From: an uncultured Collinsella sp. | GTDB lineage: Bacteria > Actinomycetota > Coriobacteriia > Coriobacteriales > Coriobacteriaceae | DNA: 64,000 nt | Direction of reading: 5' to 3' | NCBI GenBank assembly: GCA_900548815.1 | Contig: URLR01000003.1 | Span: forward strand, 1-64,000 | Shown here: one piece after another, positions 8,251-15,810 of the stretch | Numbering within the stretch: position 1 is the first letter of the stretch | Layout of the letters: each line of letters starts with the position of its first letter | Position numbers and translations under genes: made by a program | Notes under the pieces: generated by a model | What the model saw: only the letters and a program-made list of their open reading frames with translations | Databases searched by the model: none | Told to the model about the DNA's origin: nothing

Positions 8251-9081
8251 ATGACCAACCAGGAGCTGGCGAAGGTCGCCAATGAGGTCAGGAAGGGTGT
8301 CGTGACTGCGGTTCACGCGGCCAAGTCGGGACACCCGGGTGGATCGCTCGGTGCTGCCGACATCATGACGTATCTGTACTTTGAGGAAATGAATATCGAT
8401 CCTGCCGACCCTCACAAGGCCGATCGCGATCGCTTTGTGCTCTCCAAGGGTCACGCGGCGCCGGGCCTGTATTCGGTGTTGGCAAATCGCGGCTATTTTC
8501 CCGTCGAAGAGCTCGAGACGCTCCGCCATATTGGCAGCCGACTGCAGGGCCATCCCAACATGAACGACACCCCGGGCATCGATATGTCCACCGGATCGCT
8601 CGGTCAGGGCATCTCTGCTGCAGTTGGAATGGCGCTTGCCGCTAAGCACTGGGGCGACGGCTACCGTGTCTACACGTTGCTGGGCGACGGTGAGTGCGAG
8701 GAAGGCCAGGTGTGGGAGGCGGCCATGTTCGCCGGCAACCATGCGCTCGACAATCTTGTTGCCGTCGTCGACCACAACGGCTTGCAGATTGACGGCACGA
8801 TTGATGAAGTCAACTCGGCCATGCCACTCGCTGACAAGTTCCGCGCCTTTAAGTGGCATGTGATCGAGATCGCCGACGGTAACGACATGGCGCAGATTGC
8901 CGCCGCCTTTGCCGAGGCCCGCAAAGTGAGCGACTCGCCCGTGGCCATTATCGCCGAGACGGTGAAGGGCAAGGGCGTCTCCTTTATGGAAAACCAGGTG
9001 GGCTGGCACGGCAAGGCACCCAACGATGAACAGTTTGAGCAGGCCATGGCCGAGCTCGCAGCAGCAGGGGAGGAGCTCTAA
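8251..9081 (+). CDS. Transketolase, N-terminal (TPP-binding) subunit
   Basis: A 276-residue protein matching the first third of transketolase. The thiamine-pyrophosphate motif begins at GDGECEEG and ends with the DHNGLQIDG region; HAAKSGHPGGSLG near the N-terminus is the usual substrate-phosphate contact. It works with the next gene as a two-chain transketolase. AGAGAGG precedes the ATG at 8251. Its stop codon overlaps the start of the C-terminal subunit (TAATG), implying translational coupling and equal production. Confidence 0.93.
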   Translation: MTNQELAKVANEVRKGVVTAVHAAKSGHPGGSLGAADIMTYLYFEEMNIDPADPHKADRDRFVLSKGHAAPGLYSVLANRGYFPVEELETLRHIGSRLQGHPNMNDTPGIDMSTGSLGQGISAAVGMALAAKHWGDGYRVYTLLGDGECEEGQVWEAAMFAGNHALDNLVAVVDHNGLQIDGTIDEVNSAMPLADKFRAFKWHVIEIADGNDMAQIAAAFAEARKVSDSPVAIIAETVKGKGVSFMENQVGWHGKAPNDEQFEQAMAELAAAGEEL

Positions 9082-10019
9082 TGGCAGACGTCAAGAAAGT
9101 CGCCACGCGCGTTAGCTACGGCGAGGCACTTGTCGAGCTGGGCAATGAGCGCGATGACTTTGTGGTTCTCGATGCCGACCTGGCCGCCGCCACGCAGACC
9201 GGTAAGTTTAAGGCTGCGCACCCTGAGCGCTTCTACGACGCCGGCATTGCCGAGAGCAATCTGATGGGTCTTGCCGCCGGCATCGCGACCACGGGCCGCG
9301 TTGCTTTTGCGAGCACCTTCGCGATGTTTGCCGCCGGTCGCGCCTACGAGCAGGTCCGCAATTCCATCGGCTACCCGCACCTCAACGTCAAGATTGGCGC
9401 TACCCATGCCGGCATTTCGGTGGGCGAGGACGGCGCCACGCATCAGTGCTGCGAGGACATCGCGCTCATGCGCACGATCCCGGGTATGACGGTAATCGTT
9501 CCCGCCGATGACATCGAGGCTCGCGCTTGCGTGCGCGCCGCCTATGAGTTTGAGGGCCCGGTTTACATGCGCTTCGGCCGCCTGGCAACACCGGTCATCA
9601 ACGATCACGAGGACTATGAGTTCAAGATTGGTCGCGGCGTGGTCGTGCGCGAGGGGTCCGATGTGACCATCATCGCTTGTGGCCTTATGGTCGCCGAGGC
9701 GCTTGAGGCTGCCGAGGCGCTCGCTGCCGATGGTATCGATGCCGAGGTCATCAATATGCACACGATCAAGCCGCTTGATGAGCGCCTGGTGGTTGCCAGC
9801 GCCAAGAAGACCGGTCGCGTGGTCACTGCCGAGGAGCATTCGATTATCGGTGGTCTTGGCGAGGCCGTGGCCTCGGTGCTCGCGGAGCAGCATCCGGTGC
9901 CGATGCGTCGCGTCGGCGTGCGCGATGTGTATGGCGAGTCCGGCCCTGCGGTCGATTTGCTGCACAAGTACGGTTTGGACGCCGACGGCATCGAAGCTGC
10001 GGTCAGGTCCGTGTTGTAA
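9081..10019 (+). CDS. Transketolase, C-terminal subunit
   Basis: A 312-residue subunit with the pyrimidine-binding domain (about 5-170, including the catalytic-type Glu in the DAGIAESNLMGLAAG stretch) and the transketolase C-terminal domain (about 185-305). With the N-terminal subunit it transfers two-carbon units between ketose and aldose phosphates, using fructose-6-P or xylulose-5-P as donors. The start overlaps the preceding stop by one base. Together with the adjacent transaldolase the operon carries all carbon-shuffling steps of the non-oxidative pentose phosphate pathway. Confidence 0.93.
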   Translation: MADVKKVATRVSYGEALVELGNERDDFVVLDADLAAATQTGKFKAAHPERFYDAGIAESNLMGLAAGIATTGRVAFASTFAMFAAGRAYEQVRNSIGYPHLNVKIGATHAGISVGEDGATHQCCEDIALMRTIPGMTVIVPADDIEARACVRAAYEFEGPVYMRFGRLATPVINDHEDYEFKIGRGVVVREGSDVTIIACGLMVAEALEAAEALAADGIDAEVINMHTIKPLDERLVVASAKKTGRVVTAEEHSIIGGLGEAVASVLAEQHPVPMRRVGVRDVYGESGPAVDLLHKYGLDADGIEAAVRSVL

Positions 10020-10030
10020 GGAAGGTTTCC

Positions 10031-10483
10031 ATGGGATTTGTATCTGCCAACCAAGTGACAATCGGGTATACCGCCGCCTCGCGCGAGGACGCCCTACATT
10101 ATTTGTCCGAGCAGGCCATCGAGCTCGGCTTTGCCGATGACGCATCTGCCGTAGAGGCCGCCTTCATTGCTCGCGAGAACGAGGCCGAGACCGGCCTTGT
10201 CGCCGGTTTTGCCGTTCCGCATGCCAAAAGCGACGCGATCCACACGCCGGGCGTTGCCGTGCTTAAACTGACCGAACCCGTTGAATGGCCGAGCTTCGAT
10301 GGGGTGCCCGTCGATGTTGCGCTCGCGCTGTACGTGCCCGCCGGCGAGGCCGGAACTACGCACCTGCGTCTGCTCTCCAAGGCTGCCGTGATGCTGATGG
10401 ACGCCGGCTTCCGTGACAAGGTGCGCGCGAGCACCGATCCCGTTGAGATTGCGGAGCTCATCAATAGCGGACTCGAAGACTAG
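10031..10483 (+). CDS. PTS fructose/mannitol-type EIIA
   Basis: A 150-residue EIIA of the PTS_EIIA_2 family. The phosphorylated histidine is His64 in GFAVPHAKS. It passes phosphate from HPr to the EIIB domain of the EIIBC encoded first in the operon. It starts 11 bases after the transketolase stop, with AAGGAAGG as ribosome site spanning that stop. Its position at the far end, after the metabolic enzymes, indicates that transporter and pathway are made as one unit. A weak terminator hairpin follows. Confidence 0.92.
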   Translation: MGFVSANQVTIGYTAASREDALHYLSEQAIELGFADDASAVEAAFIARENEAETGLVAGFAVPHAKSDAIHTPGVAVLKLTEPVEWPSFDGVPVDVALALYVPAGEAGTTHLRLLSKAAVMLMDAGFRDKVRASTDPVEIAELINSGLED

Positions 10484-10525
10484 AACGGTCATCCCGTTCA
10501 ATCAATTGATCCTTCTCCAAGGAAA

Positions 10526-10559
10526 AGGGCCGCGACGCCGTATGGGTGTCACGGCCCTA
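10526..10559 (+). terminator. Terminator hairpin of the PTS/Tal/Tkt operon
   Basis: AGGGCCGCGACGCC pairs with GGGTGTCACGGCCCT (one mismatch), followed only by a short ATTT tract, 42 bases after the EIIA stop. Confidence 0.6.
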
Positions 10560-10568
10560 TTTGCGTTT

Positions 10569-10613
10569 CCCCAGATAAAACCTGCCAAAATAAACCTGTC
10601 CCTTTTTGGCAGG
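10569..10613 (+). repeat. 45-bp CCTGCCAAAA palindromic repeat, copy 1
   Basis: Begins CCCCAGATAAAACCTGCCAA and ends CCCTTTTTGGCAGG; the outer CCTGCCAAAA/TTTTTGGCAGG arms pair around a loop holding CCTGTCCC. Near-identical copies lie at 11045-11089 and, inverted, at 20096-20140. All three are intergenic. Confidence 0.9.
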
Positions 10614-10625
10614 CTAATCGTGAGT

Positions 10626-10641
10626 TATTTCACCGCAACTT
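10626..10641. repeat. Fragment of the CACCGCAACTT palindrome family
   Basis: TATTTCACCGCAACTT matches 15 of 16 bases of the right arm of the palindromes at 39518-39586 and 54923-54989. The left arm is absent, so this is a half element beside the 45-bp repeat. Confidence 0.6.
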
Positions 10642-10686
10642 AGGGCACGGTTAGGAAGTGTGCACCTTAAAGAGTGGAGCCCTTGA

Positions 10687-10856
10687 TTAGAGAGATTGCG
10701 CTCGTCTCTCTAAATGTCTCTCTAAAGAGAAAGCTAGTTAAAGAGATAACATTGGGCAATCTAACAGCGAATTCGATACATCTCTCTAAATGTCTCTCTA
10801 AAACAAGGCGCTTATCTCTCTAAAGTTAGAGAGATAAATCTATTGTTTTAGAGAGA
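10687..10856. repeat. Array of TCTCTCTAAA boxes
   Basis: Exact TCTCTCTAAA occurs at 10705-10714, 10717-10726, 10781-10790, 10793-10802 and 10815-10824; the exact complement TTTAGAGAGA is at 10847-10856 and the 9-base form TTAGAGAGA at 10687-10695 and 10826-10834. A degenerate copy sits near 10738-10747. Two pairs repeat with a 12-base period, and 10815-10834 forms a palindrome. It looks like a multi-site operator upstream of the winged-helix relic. The flanking parts of 10484-11266 hold only repeats. Confidence 0.9.
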
Positions 10857-10969
10857 CGGAATGCCAAAATTCGTCCGTCCGCTACCATCTGCCAAGAATG
10901 GCGGATAAAGGACTCATCGAAGTAATGGGTTCGTCGACGAGCCGCAACCGCCGCTATCGGAAGAAGTAG
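10838..10969 (+). pseudogene. Relic of a winged-helix DNA-binding domain
   Basis: The frame from 10838 to the TAG at 10967 encodes a stretch containing SVRYHLPRMADKGLIEVMGS and ending RNRRYRKK. This is the recognition-helix-and-wing pattern seen at the C-terminus of AlbA_2/Fic-type ATP-binding regulators. No full gene, start signal or upstream domain remains, so it is probably the last piece of a deleted gene; a very short functional protein from the ATG at 10898 is less likely. The TCTCTCTAAA boxes lie directly upstream. Confidence 0.5.
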
Positions 10970-11044
10970 ATGCAGCCGAATTGCCCCTCTATCGTCTCTC
11001 GAAGTTTGATGGGCGCTAGAGGGGCGACTGCCTCGCGATAATTT

Positions 11045-11089
11045 CCCCAGATAAAACCTGCCAAAATAAACCTGTCCCTTTTTGGTAGG
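11045..11089 (+). repeat. 45-bp CCTGCCAAAA palindromic repeat, copy 2
   Basis: Same unit as 10569-10613 with one change in the right arm (TTTTTGGTAGG). It brackets the box array and winged-helix relic together with copy 1, in the same orientation. Confidence 0.9.
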
Positions 11090-11240
11090 TCAGTTAACGC
11101 AGTCCAGGTTGAGCATATGCGAGCGAGCAGGCTCCGGGTGCGGTAAGGTGACGTGAAACAAGCGGGCGCTGACCTTTTGGTCGCGCCCGTGAAGTTGAAC
11201 GTCAGATTGCCGTGCCCGGGGCCTGCGCAGCGCCGAGCGG

Positions 11241-11265
11241 TTACGCCGTTTGTAAAACGGCGTAA
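11241..11265 (-). terminator. Terminator hairpin of larE
   Basis: TTACGCCGTTT (11241-11251) pairs with AAACGGCGTAA (11255-11265), directly after the larE stop on the minus strand. Confidence 0.6.
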
Positions 11266-11266
11266 C

Positions 11267-12145
11267 TTAAAGGTTCATGTTGCCGTGGATGTAGGGGGTG
11301 ACCTCGGGGGAGATATGGTCGCAGCCCAGCTCGCGCAGCGCGGACTCGATAACGGCGGGCAGCGGGGTCTTGCCCTTGTCGTCGATGGCGGCACCGCCGA
11401 GGGCGGCAATCTTGGCAACATCTGCGGGTGCGGCCTCGATATGCATGCAGCCGCCGATCAAGCGCGCGCGTACCTGTGCCAGATCAAGATCGTGCAGGTA
11501 ATCCTCGCAGGCGCGGATTAAATCGACCTTCTCGCGCGTAAGCTCCTCGCCCGTGGGAACGCGCGTGGCAAGACATGCTCCCGCCGGCAGGTTCCAAACG
11601 GGATAGCCCCATGCGCGCAGCAGCTCGCGCTCTTCGTCCTTGGTAAAGCCGACCTCCATGAGAGGGGAGCGTACGCCGAGCTCTTTTGCCGCGCGCATAC
11701 CAGGGCGGTAGTCGCCGCGATCACTTGCATTGCTGCCATCGATGACGGTGGGAAAGCCGAGCGACTTGGCGTGGTTGACGATGGCGGTAAAGCCGGCGTG
11801 CTTGCAGTGGTAGCAGCGATTGGCATCGTTGCAGGCTACTCGGGGGAGCTGCAACTGATCCACCGAAAGATTGAGCACGGGGAGCTTAAAATGCGGCCCC
11901 TCATTGACTTGTCCATCAACGGACCGCTCAAACGAAGCCTGTTCGGGCGTACCGATGAGCGGCGTGGTGAGGTGGACGAGAAGCGTGTTGGCGGGCATGA
12001 TGCGAGCACACACGGCGGCCAAAAAGCTGCTATCGACGCCGCCGGAAAAGCCGATGGCGACGCGTCCGTATGCCAAAAGCAGCTGCTCGAGTGCTGCGAG
12101 TTTGTCCTGAAGCTCCTCTGCGGGTGCGGCGGTGTCTGAAAGCAT
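11267..12145 (-). CDS. larE: LarE-type ATP-dependent sacrificial sulfur transferase
   Basis: A 292-residue PP-loop enzyme. The ATP motif SGGVDSS is at 34-40, and NRCYHCK and GSNASDRGDYRPG are family signatures. Cys191 in GACLATR occupies the position of the cysteine that donates sulfur in LarE of lactate racemase cofactor synthesis. LarE converts the P2CMN intermediate to the dithiolated nickel-pincer precursor. The usual partners larB and larC, and larA, are not in this window, so it may serve another sulfur-insertion reaction or act with distant genes. AAGGAA precedes the ATG at 12145. Confidence 0.9.
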   Translation of the reverse strand: MLSDTAAPAEELQDKLAALEQLLLAYGRVAIGFSGGVDSSFLAAVCARIMPANTLLVHLTTPLIGTPEQASFERSVDGQVNEGPHFKLPVLNLSVDQLQLPRVACNDANRCYHCKHAGFTAIVNHAKSLGFPTVIDGSNASDRGDYRPGMRAAKELGVRSPLMEVGFTKDEERELLRAWGYPVWNLPAGACLATRVPTGEELTREKVDLIRACEDYLHDLDLAQVRARLIGGCMHIEAAPADVAKIAALGGAAIDDKGKTPLPAVIESALRELGCDHISPEVTPYIHGNMNL

Positions 12146-12241
12146 GAAAGTTCCTTACAGTTATTAAAGCTCGGACGAAACTATAATCCTACCGAGCCAC
12201 TCGCCATAAGACTTCTATCTATGTAACGAAAGTGCAATATG

Positions 12242-12258
12242 GTATATACGTTATATAC
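12242..12258. promoter_or_regulatory. Palindromic AT-rich site between larE and HAD gene
   Basis: GTATATACGTTATATAC is a near-palindrome in the 174-base divergent region between larE and the HAD phosphatase gene. It may be an operator or part of a promoter; no regulator gene is adjacent. Confidence 0.3.
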
Positions 12259-12319
12259 AAGTTCGTAAAGTGCGGTAGAGTAGCGAAAGTATGACAGCGC
12301 GAGTCGATGGGGGACCGAT

Positions 12320-12970
12320 ATGATCAAGGCTGTTATTTTTGACATGGATGGAACGCTGGTCGATACCGAGCGTTTGGGGATTAAGGCCTGGAAGGCAGGC
12401 GCCGCCGAGCTGGGGCTCGCGATTGATGATGCGCTGATCCATCAGTTTATCGGCCGCACGCTGCCCGATGTCATGGGCATTCTCGAGGAGCATTACGGCA
12501 GCCGCGAGACCGCCGAGGCGATCTATGCCCGCCACAAGGAGATTCGCGACGAGATGGTCAAGACCGATCTGGAGCTTAAGGCCGGCGCCGCTGAGTGCCT
12601 AGACGAGCTGCTGGCGGCGGGCTATCACGTGGGCCTTGCGACGTCGTCGCGCCACGTTACCGCAGAGCGCAACCTTAAAGCATTCGGTCTCTTTGACAAG
12701 TTTGAGACGGTGACCTGCGGCGGCGACGTCGTACACGGCAAGCCTGACCCCGAGATGTACCTGCTCGCCTGCGAGCGCGCGGGCTTTGCTCCCGAGGAAT
12801 GTGCCGTGGTCGAGGATTCGCGCAACGGCTGCGTCTCGGGCATTACGGCCGGCTGCCACGTCTTTGCCGTCCCCGATATCGTGCCGCTGCCGCAGGACGT
12901 GGTGGATGGCTGCGAGGCCGTGCTCGATACGCTGTTCGACCTTACGGCGGCGGTCAAGGCCGTGCGCTAG
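12320..12970 (+). CDS. HAD hydrolase, beta-phosphoglucomutase-like
   Basis: A 216-residue HAD-superfamily protein with motif I FDMDGTLVD (Asp8, Asp10), a helical cap after it, motif II ATSSR, and motif III/IV GKPDPE and VVEDSRNG. The pattern (KPDPE plus EDSRNG) is that of the phosphatase/beta-phosphoglucomutase subgroup that acts on small phosphosugars. The substrate cannot be told from sequence. It stands alone between larE and the rhamnose cluster and has its own terminator. Confidence 0.85.
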   Translation: MIKAVIFDMDGTLVDTERLGIKAWKAGAAELGLAIDDALIHQFIGRTLPDVMGILEEHYGSRETAEAIYARHKEIRDEMVKTDLELKAGAAECLDELLAAGYHVGLATSSRHVTAERNLKAFGLFDKFETVTCGGDVVHGKPDPEMYLLACERAGFAPEECAVVEDSRNGCVSGITAGCHVFAVPDIVPLPQDVVDGCEAVLDTLFDLTAAVKAVR

Positions 12971-13002
12971 CGTCTGCATGTAAGCCATTTCAATAGCATT
13001 TT

Positions 13003-13043
13003 AAAGATGCGGCCATCCGCTTAACACGGGTGGCCGCATCTTT
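13003..13043 (+). terminator. Terminator after HAD gene
   Basis: AAAGATGCGGCCA (13003-13015) pairs perfectly with TGGCCGCATCTTT (13031-13043). Confidence 0.75.
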
Positions 13044-13129
13044 GTATCTATAGGGTTCAAACCAAAAAAGACTACCGTTTACCGATTGAAAACAACCGCT
13101 CACCGGACTGGATATGACTCATATTGAAA

Positions 13130-13143
13130 TTGAAACGGTTCAA
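13130..13143. promoter_or_regulatory. LacI-type operator upstream of rhaB
   Basis: TTGAAACGGTTCAA has the central CG and mirror arms typical of LacI/GalR sites. A close match, TTGATGCGTTTCAA, lies in front of the LacI gene at 20055-20068, so both are probably bound by that regulator. Confidence 0.65.
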
Positions 13144-13189
13144 ATAATAATGAAAACCGTAAATGAATCGCTTCAAAAAGGGAGAGCAC

Positions 13190-14674
13190 ATGGAGAGTCG
13201 CATCGAGTCCAAGCATTACGCAGCAGTCGATATCGGTGCTTCGAGCGGTCGCGTCCTTGCTGGCTGGGTCGAGGAGGGCAAGATGTCCTACCAGGAGGTT
13301 TACCGCTTCGATAACGAGCAGAAGCGCATAGGCGATCACGACTGCTGGGACGTTGAGGCTCTGTTCGACCATGTTGTCGCAGGCCTGCGTGCCGTCAAGG
13401 ATCAGACCGGACAGGCTCCGGCCACCATCGGTATTGATACCTGGGGCGTTGACTTCGTGCTGCTCGATGAGCATAACAAGATCGTCGGTGACACGGTCGC
13501 CTACCGTGATGCCCGCACTGACGGCATCTACGAAGTTGCCGACCAAATTATGGATCCGGCCGAGGTCTATGCCCGTACCGGTATTCAACGTCAGCCTTTC
13601 AATACGCTCTACCAGCTGCTCGCCCTTAAGAACGAGCATCCCGAGCAACTCGAGGCAGCCCGAACCTTCCTGATGATTCCGGATTATCTCAACTGGCGTC
13701 TGACCGGCATTAAGGCCAACGAGTACACCAACGCGAGCACCACCGGCATGCTCGACGCCGAGAAGTGCACGTGGGACACCGAGATCCTCTCGCGCTTTGG
13801 TATTCCCCAGGGCATCTTCTTGGAGCCGACGATGCCTGGTGCCGTGCTCGGCGAGCTTACGGCCGACATCTCCGAGAAGATCGGCTATTCCGCGACTGTC
13901 GTGCTGCCCGCTACGCACGACACCGGCTCCGCCTTCCTGGCCGTTCCCGCCAAGGATGACAACGCCGTCTATATCTCGAGCGGTACGTGGAGCCTGCTGG
14001 GCGTTGAGAACCAGCACGCCATCACCAACGAGCTCGCCCGCAAGCAGAACTTTACCAACGAGGGCGGCTACCTCAAGCGCTACCGCTTCCTCAAGAACAT
14101 CATGGGCTTGTGGATGAACCAGTCCGTTCGCCGCGAGATCAACGGCGTCGACTATGTCGAGGGCAAGACCTCGCACAAGGCGCTCATGGATCACAAGGTC
14201 GGCTTTGACGAGCTCCGTGCGCTCTGTCGCGAGGCCGAGCCCTTCGAGGCCTATGTCGATGTCGATGACGATCGTTTCCTGGCTCCCGACTCCATGATCC
14301 AGGAGATTAAGCAGGCCTGCGCCGAGGGTGGCGAACCGGTTCCGCGCACCGTGGGCGAGATCATGCGCACCAACTACTGCAGCCTGTCCCGTTCGTATGC
14401 TAAGGCCATCGAGGGCCTGCGCGAGCTTTCGGGTCACGACTACACGAGCATCAACATCGTGGGCGGCGGTTGCCAGGATTACTACCTCAACCAGATGACG
14501 GCCGACACCTGCGGGCTCCCCGTGTTCGCCGGCCCCATCGAGGGTACCTGCATCGGCAACTTTATCGTGCAGATGATCGCCGGCGGCGATTTTGCCGACC
14601 TGGCCGATGCCCGCGCCTGCGTTGCCCGCTCCTTCGATGTCAAGCGCATTGCCCCCAAGGGCGTCCAGGCCTAA
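13190..14674 (+). CDS. rhaB: Rhamnulokinase
   Basis: A 494-residue FGGY-family sugar kinase. The N-terminal ATPase motif DIGASSGR (from Asp14), the IGIDTWGVDFVLLD stretch and the C-terminal GGGCQDYYLNQMTAD phosphate motif are those of RhaB. It phosphorylates L-rhamnulose at C1, making the substrate for the RhaD encoded next. The ATG at 13190 has GGGAG seven bases upstream; the ATG at 13163 lacks one. First gene of a rhaB-rhaD-MFS-isomerase set, with a LacI-type operator 47 bases upstream. Some family members accept L-fuculose, but the neighbour RhaD favours rhamnulose. Confidence 0.92.
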   Translation: MESRIESKHYAAVDIGASSGRVLAGWVEEGKMSYQEVYRFDNEQKRIGDHDCWDVEALFDHVVAGLRAVKDQTGQAPATIGIDTWGVDFVLLDEHNKIVGDTVAYRDARTDGIYEVADQIMDPAEVYARTGIQRQPFNTLYQLLALKNEHPEQLEAARTFLMIPDYLNWRLTGIKANEYTNASTTGMLDAEKCTWDTEILSRFGIPQGIFLEPTMPGAVLGELTADISEKIGYSATVVLPATHDTGSAFLAVPAKDDNAVYISSGTWSLLGVENQHAITNELARKQNFTNEGGYLKRYRFLKNIMGLWMNQSVRREINGVDYVEGKTSHKALMDHKVGFDELRALCREAEPFEAYVDVDDDRFLAPDSMIQEIKQACAEGGEPVPRTVGEIMRTNYCSLSRSYAKAIEGLRELSGHDYTSINIVGGGCQDYYLNQMTADTCGLPVFAGPIEGTCIGNFIVQMIAGGDFADLADARACVARSFDVKRIAPKGVQA

Positions 14675-14778
14675 CCGAGAGTGGGGCTTGCCCCCCCGAC
14701 TCACCTTTCACCTACCCCCAGCCCCGCGTGCGGCAAGTGACTCCTGCCGGGCACGAGTGGCTCTCTCCGATGACATAC

Positions 14779-14814
14779 GGCGCGGAGGCCCTACATGACA
14801 CCATGCTCCGCGCC
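14779..14814 (+). other. Intercistronic stem-loop, rhaB-rhaD
   Basis: GGCGCGGAG (14779-14787) pairs with CTCCGCGCC (14806-14814) in the 202-base spacer. No T run follows, so it is more likely an mRNA-stabilising or processing element than a terminator. Confidence 0.5.
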
Positions 14815-14876
14815 GCCGTCAATCGGCTTTTCACGTTTTTCAATTGGACCTGCGGGTCCCGGAGAGGAGACAGACA

Positions 14877-15707
14877 ATGGCAATGGAAGATCTGGCGTTT
14901 ATCAAGGGCTTCTGCCGCTTGTGCGATGACGGCTTTAGGCAGGGCTGGCATGAGCGCAACGGCGGCAACCTTACCTACCGCATGACCGACGACGAGGTCG
15001 CCGAGGCCAAACCGTTCTTTGAGGAGCCTCGCGAGTGGGTCAAGATGGGCGTGCGTGGCGAGAATCTTGCCGGCCAGTACTTCGTGAGCACCGGCTCGGG
15101 CAAGTATATGCGTAATGTCCTGGAGGATCCGCATGCCAACATCGGCATCGTCGAGATCAACGAGACCGGCGACGCCTTCCGCGTTGTGTGGGGTCTTGCC
15201 AACGGCGCCCGCCCGACCAGTGAGTTCGAGAGCCATTACATGAACCACTGCGTCGCCGCCGCCCGTACCGATGGCGCCGACCGTGTGATTTACCACGCTC
15301 ATACCCCCGGCATCATCGAGATGTCCTTCGTGGTGCCGCTGGAGGACCGCGCTTTTACCCGTATCCTGTGGCAGATGATGACCGAATGCGTCGTCGTTTT
15401 CCCGACCGGCGTGGGCGTTGTGCCCTGGATGGTCCCAGGTGGCCCGGCCATCGCCGAGGCAAGCTCCGAGCTCATGAAGACCTACGACACCATCGTCTGG
15501 GCGCACCACGGCCTGTTCGCCGCTGGTCCTGACTTCGACACGACCTTTGGCCTGGCGCACACCGTCGAGAAGGCCGCCGAGATTTACCTGGCCGCGCGTG
15601 CTGCCAACGGCGGTTCGGATGACTTCCTCAACAAGATTGGCGACAAGGGCCTCAAGGATACCTGCCGTGACTTTGGCATCAAGATCAACGAAGCATTTGT
15701 TGATTAG
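14877..15707 (+). CDS. rhaD: Rhamnulose-1-phosphate aldolase
   Basis: A 276-residue class II aldolase of the AraD/FucA/RhaD fold. The zinc ligands are visible as His140 and His142 (YHAHTPG) and His211 (WAHHGLF), almost exactly where E. coli RhaD has them (141, 143, 212). It splits L-rhamnulose-1-phosphate to dihydroxyacetone phosphate and L-lactaldehyde. GGAGAGGAG precedes the ATG at 14877. No lactaldehyde reductase or dehydrogenase is in the cluster, so the fate of lactaldehyde is set elsewhere. Confidence 0.93.
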   Translation: MAMEDLAFIKGFCRLCDDGFRQGWHERNGGNLTYRMTDDEVAEAKPFFEEPREWVKMGVRGENLAGQYFVSTGSGKYMRNVLEDPHANIGIVEINETGDAFRVVWGLANGARPTSEFESHYMNHCVAAARTDGADRVIYHAHTPGIIEMSFVVPLEDRAFTRILWQMMTECVVVFPTGVGVVPWMVPGGPAIAEASSELMKTYDTIVWAHHGLFAAGPDFDTTFGLAHTVEKAAEIYLAARAANGGSDDFLNKIGDKGLKDTCRDFGIKINEAFVD

Positions 15708-15721
15708 TAGGTAAGAAAAGC

Positions 15722-15760
15722 CGGCGGTTCCGGTTGCTGGGGAGCTCGTGGAAACCGCCG
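15722..15760 (+). other. Intercistronic stem-loop, rhaD-MFS
   Basis: CGGCGGTTCC (15722-15731) pairs with GGAAACCGCCG (15750-15760) with one bulged base. Confidence 0.45.
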
Positions 15761-15810
15761 TCTTATCGCTGCTGTTTGGGCAGCTTGGAAACATTGTAAG
15801 GGGAAATAGA

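Noticed and set aside
10687..10856. CRISPR or replication origin (DnaA boxes)
   Set aside because: Boxes are 10-base and both orientations; they do not match the DnaA box TTATCCACA, and no dnaA, dnaN or cas gene is near.
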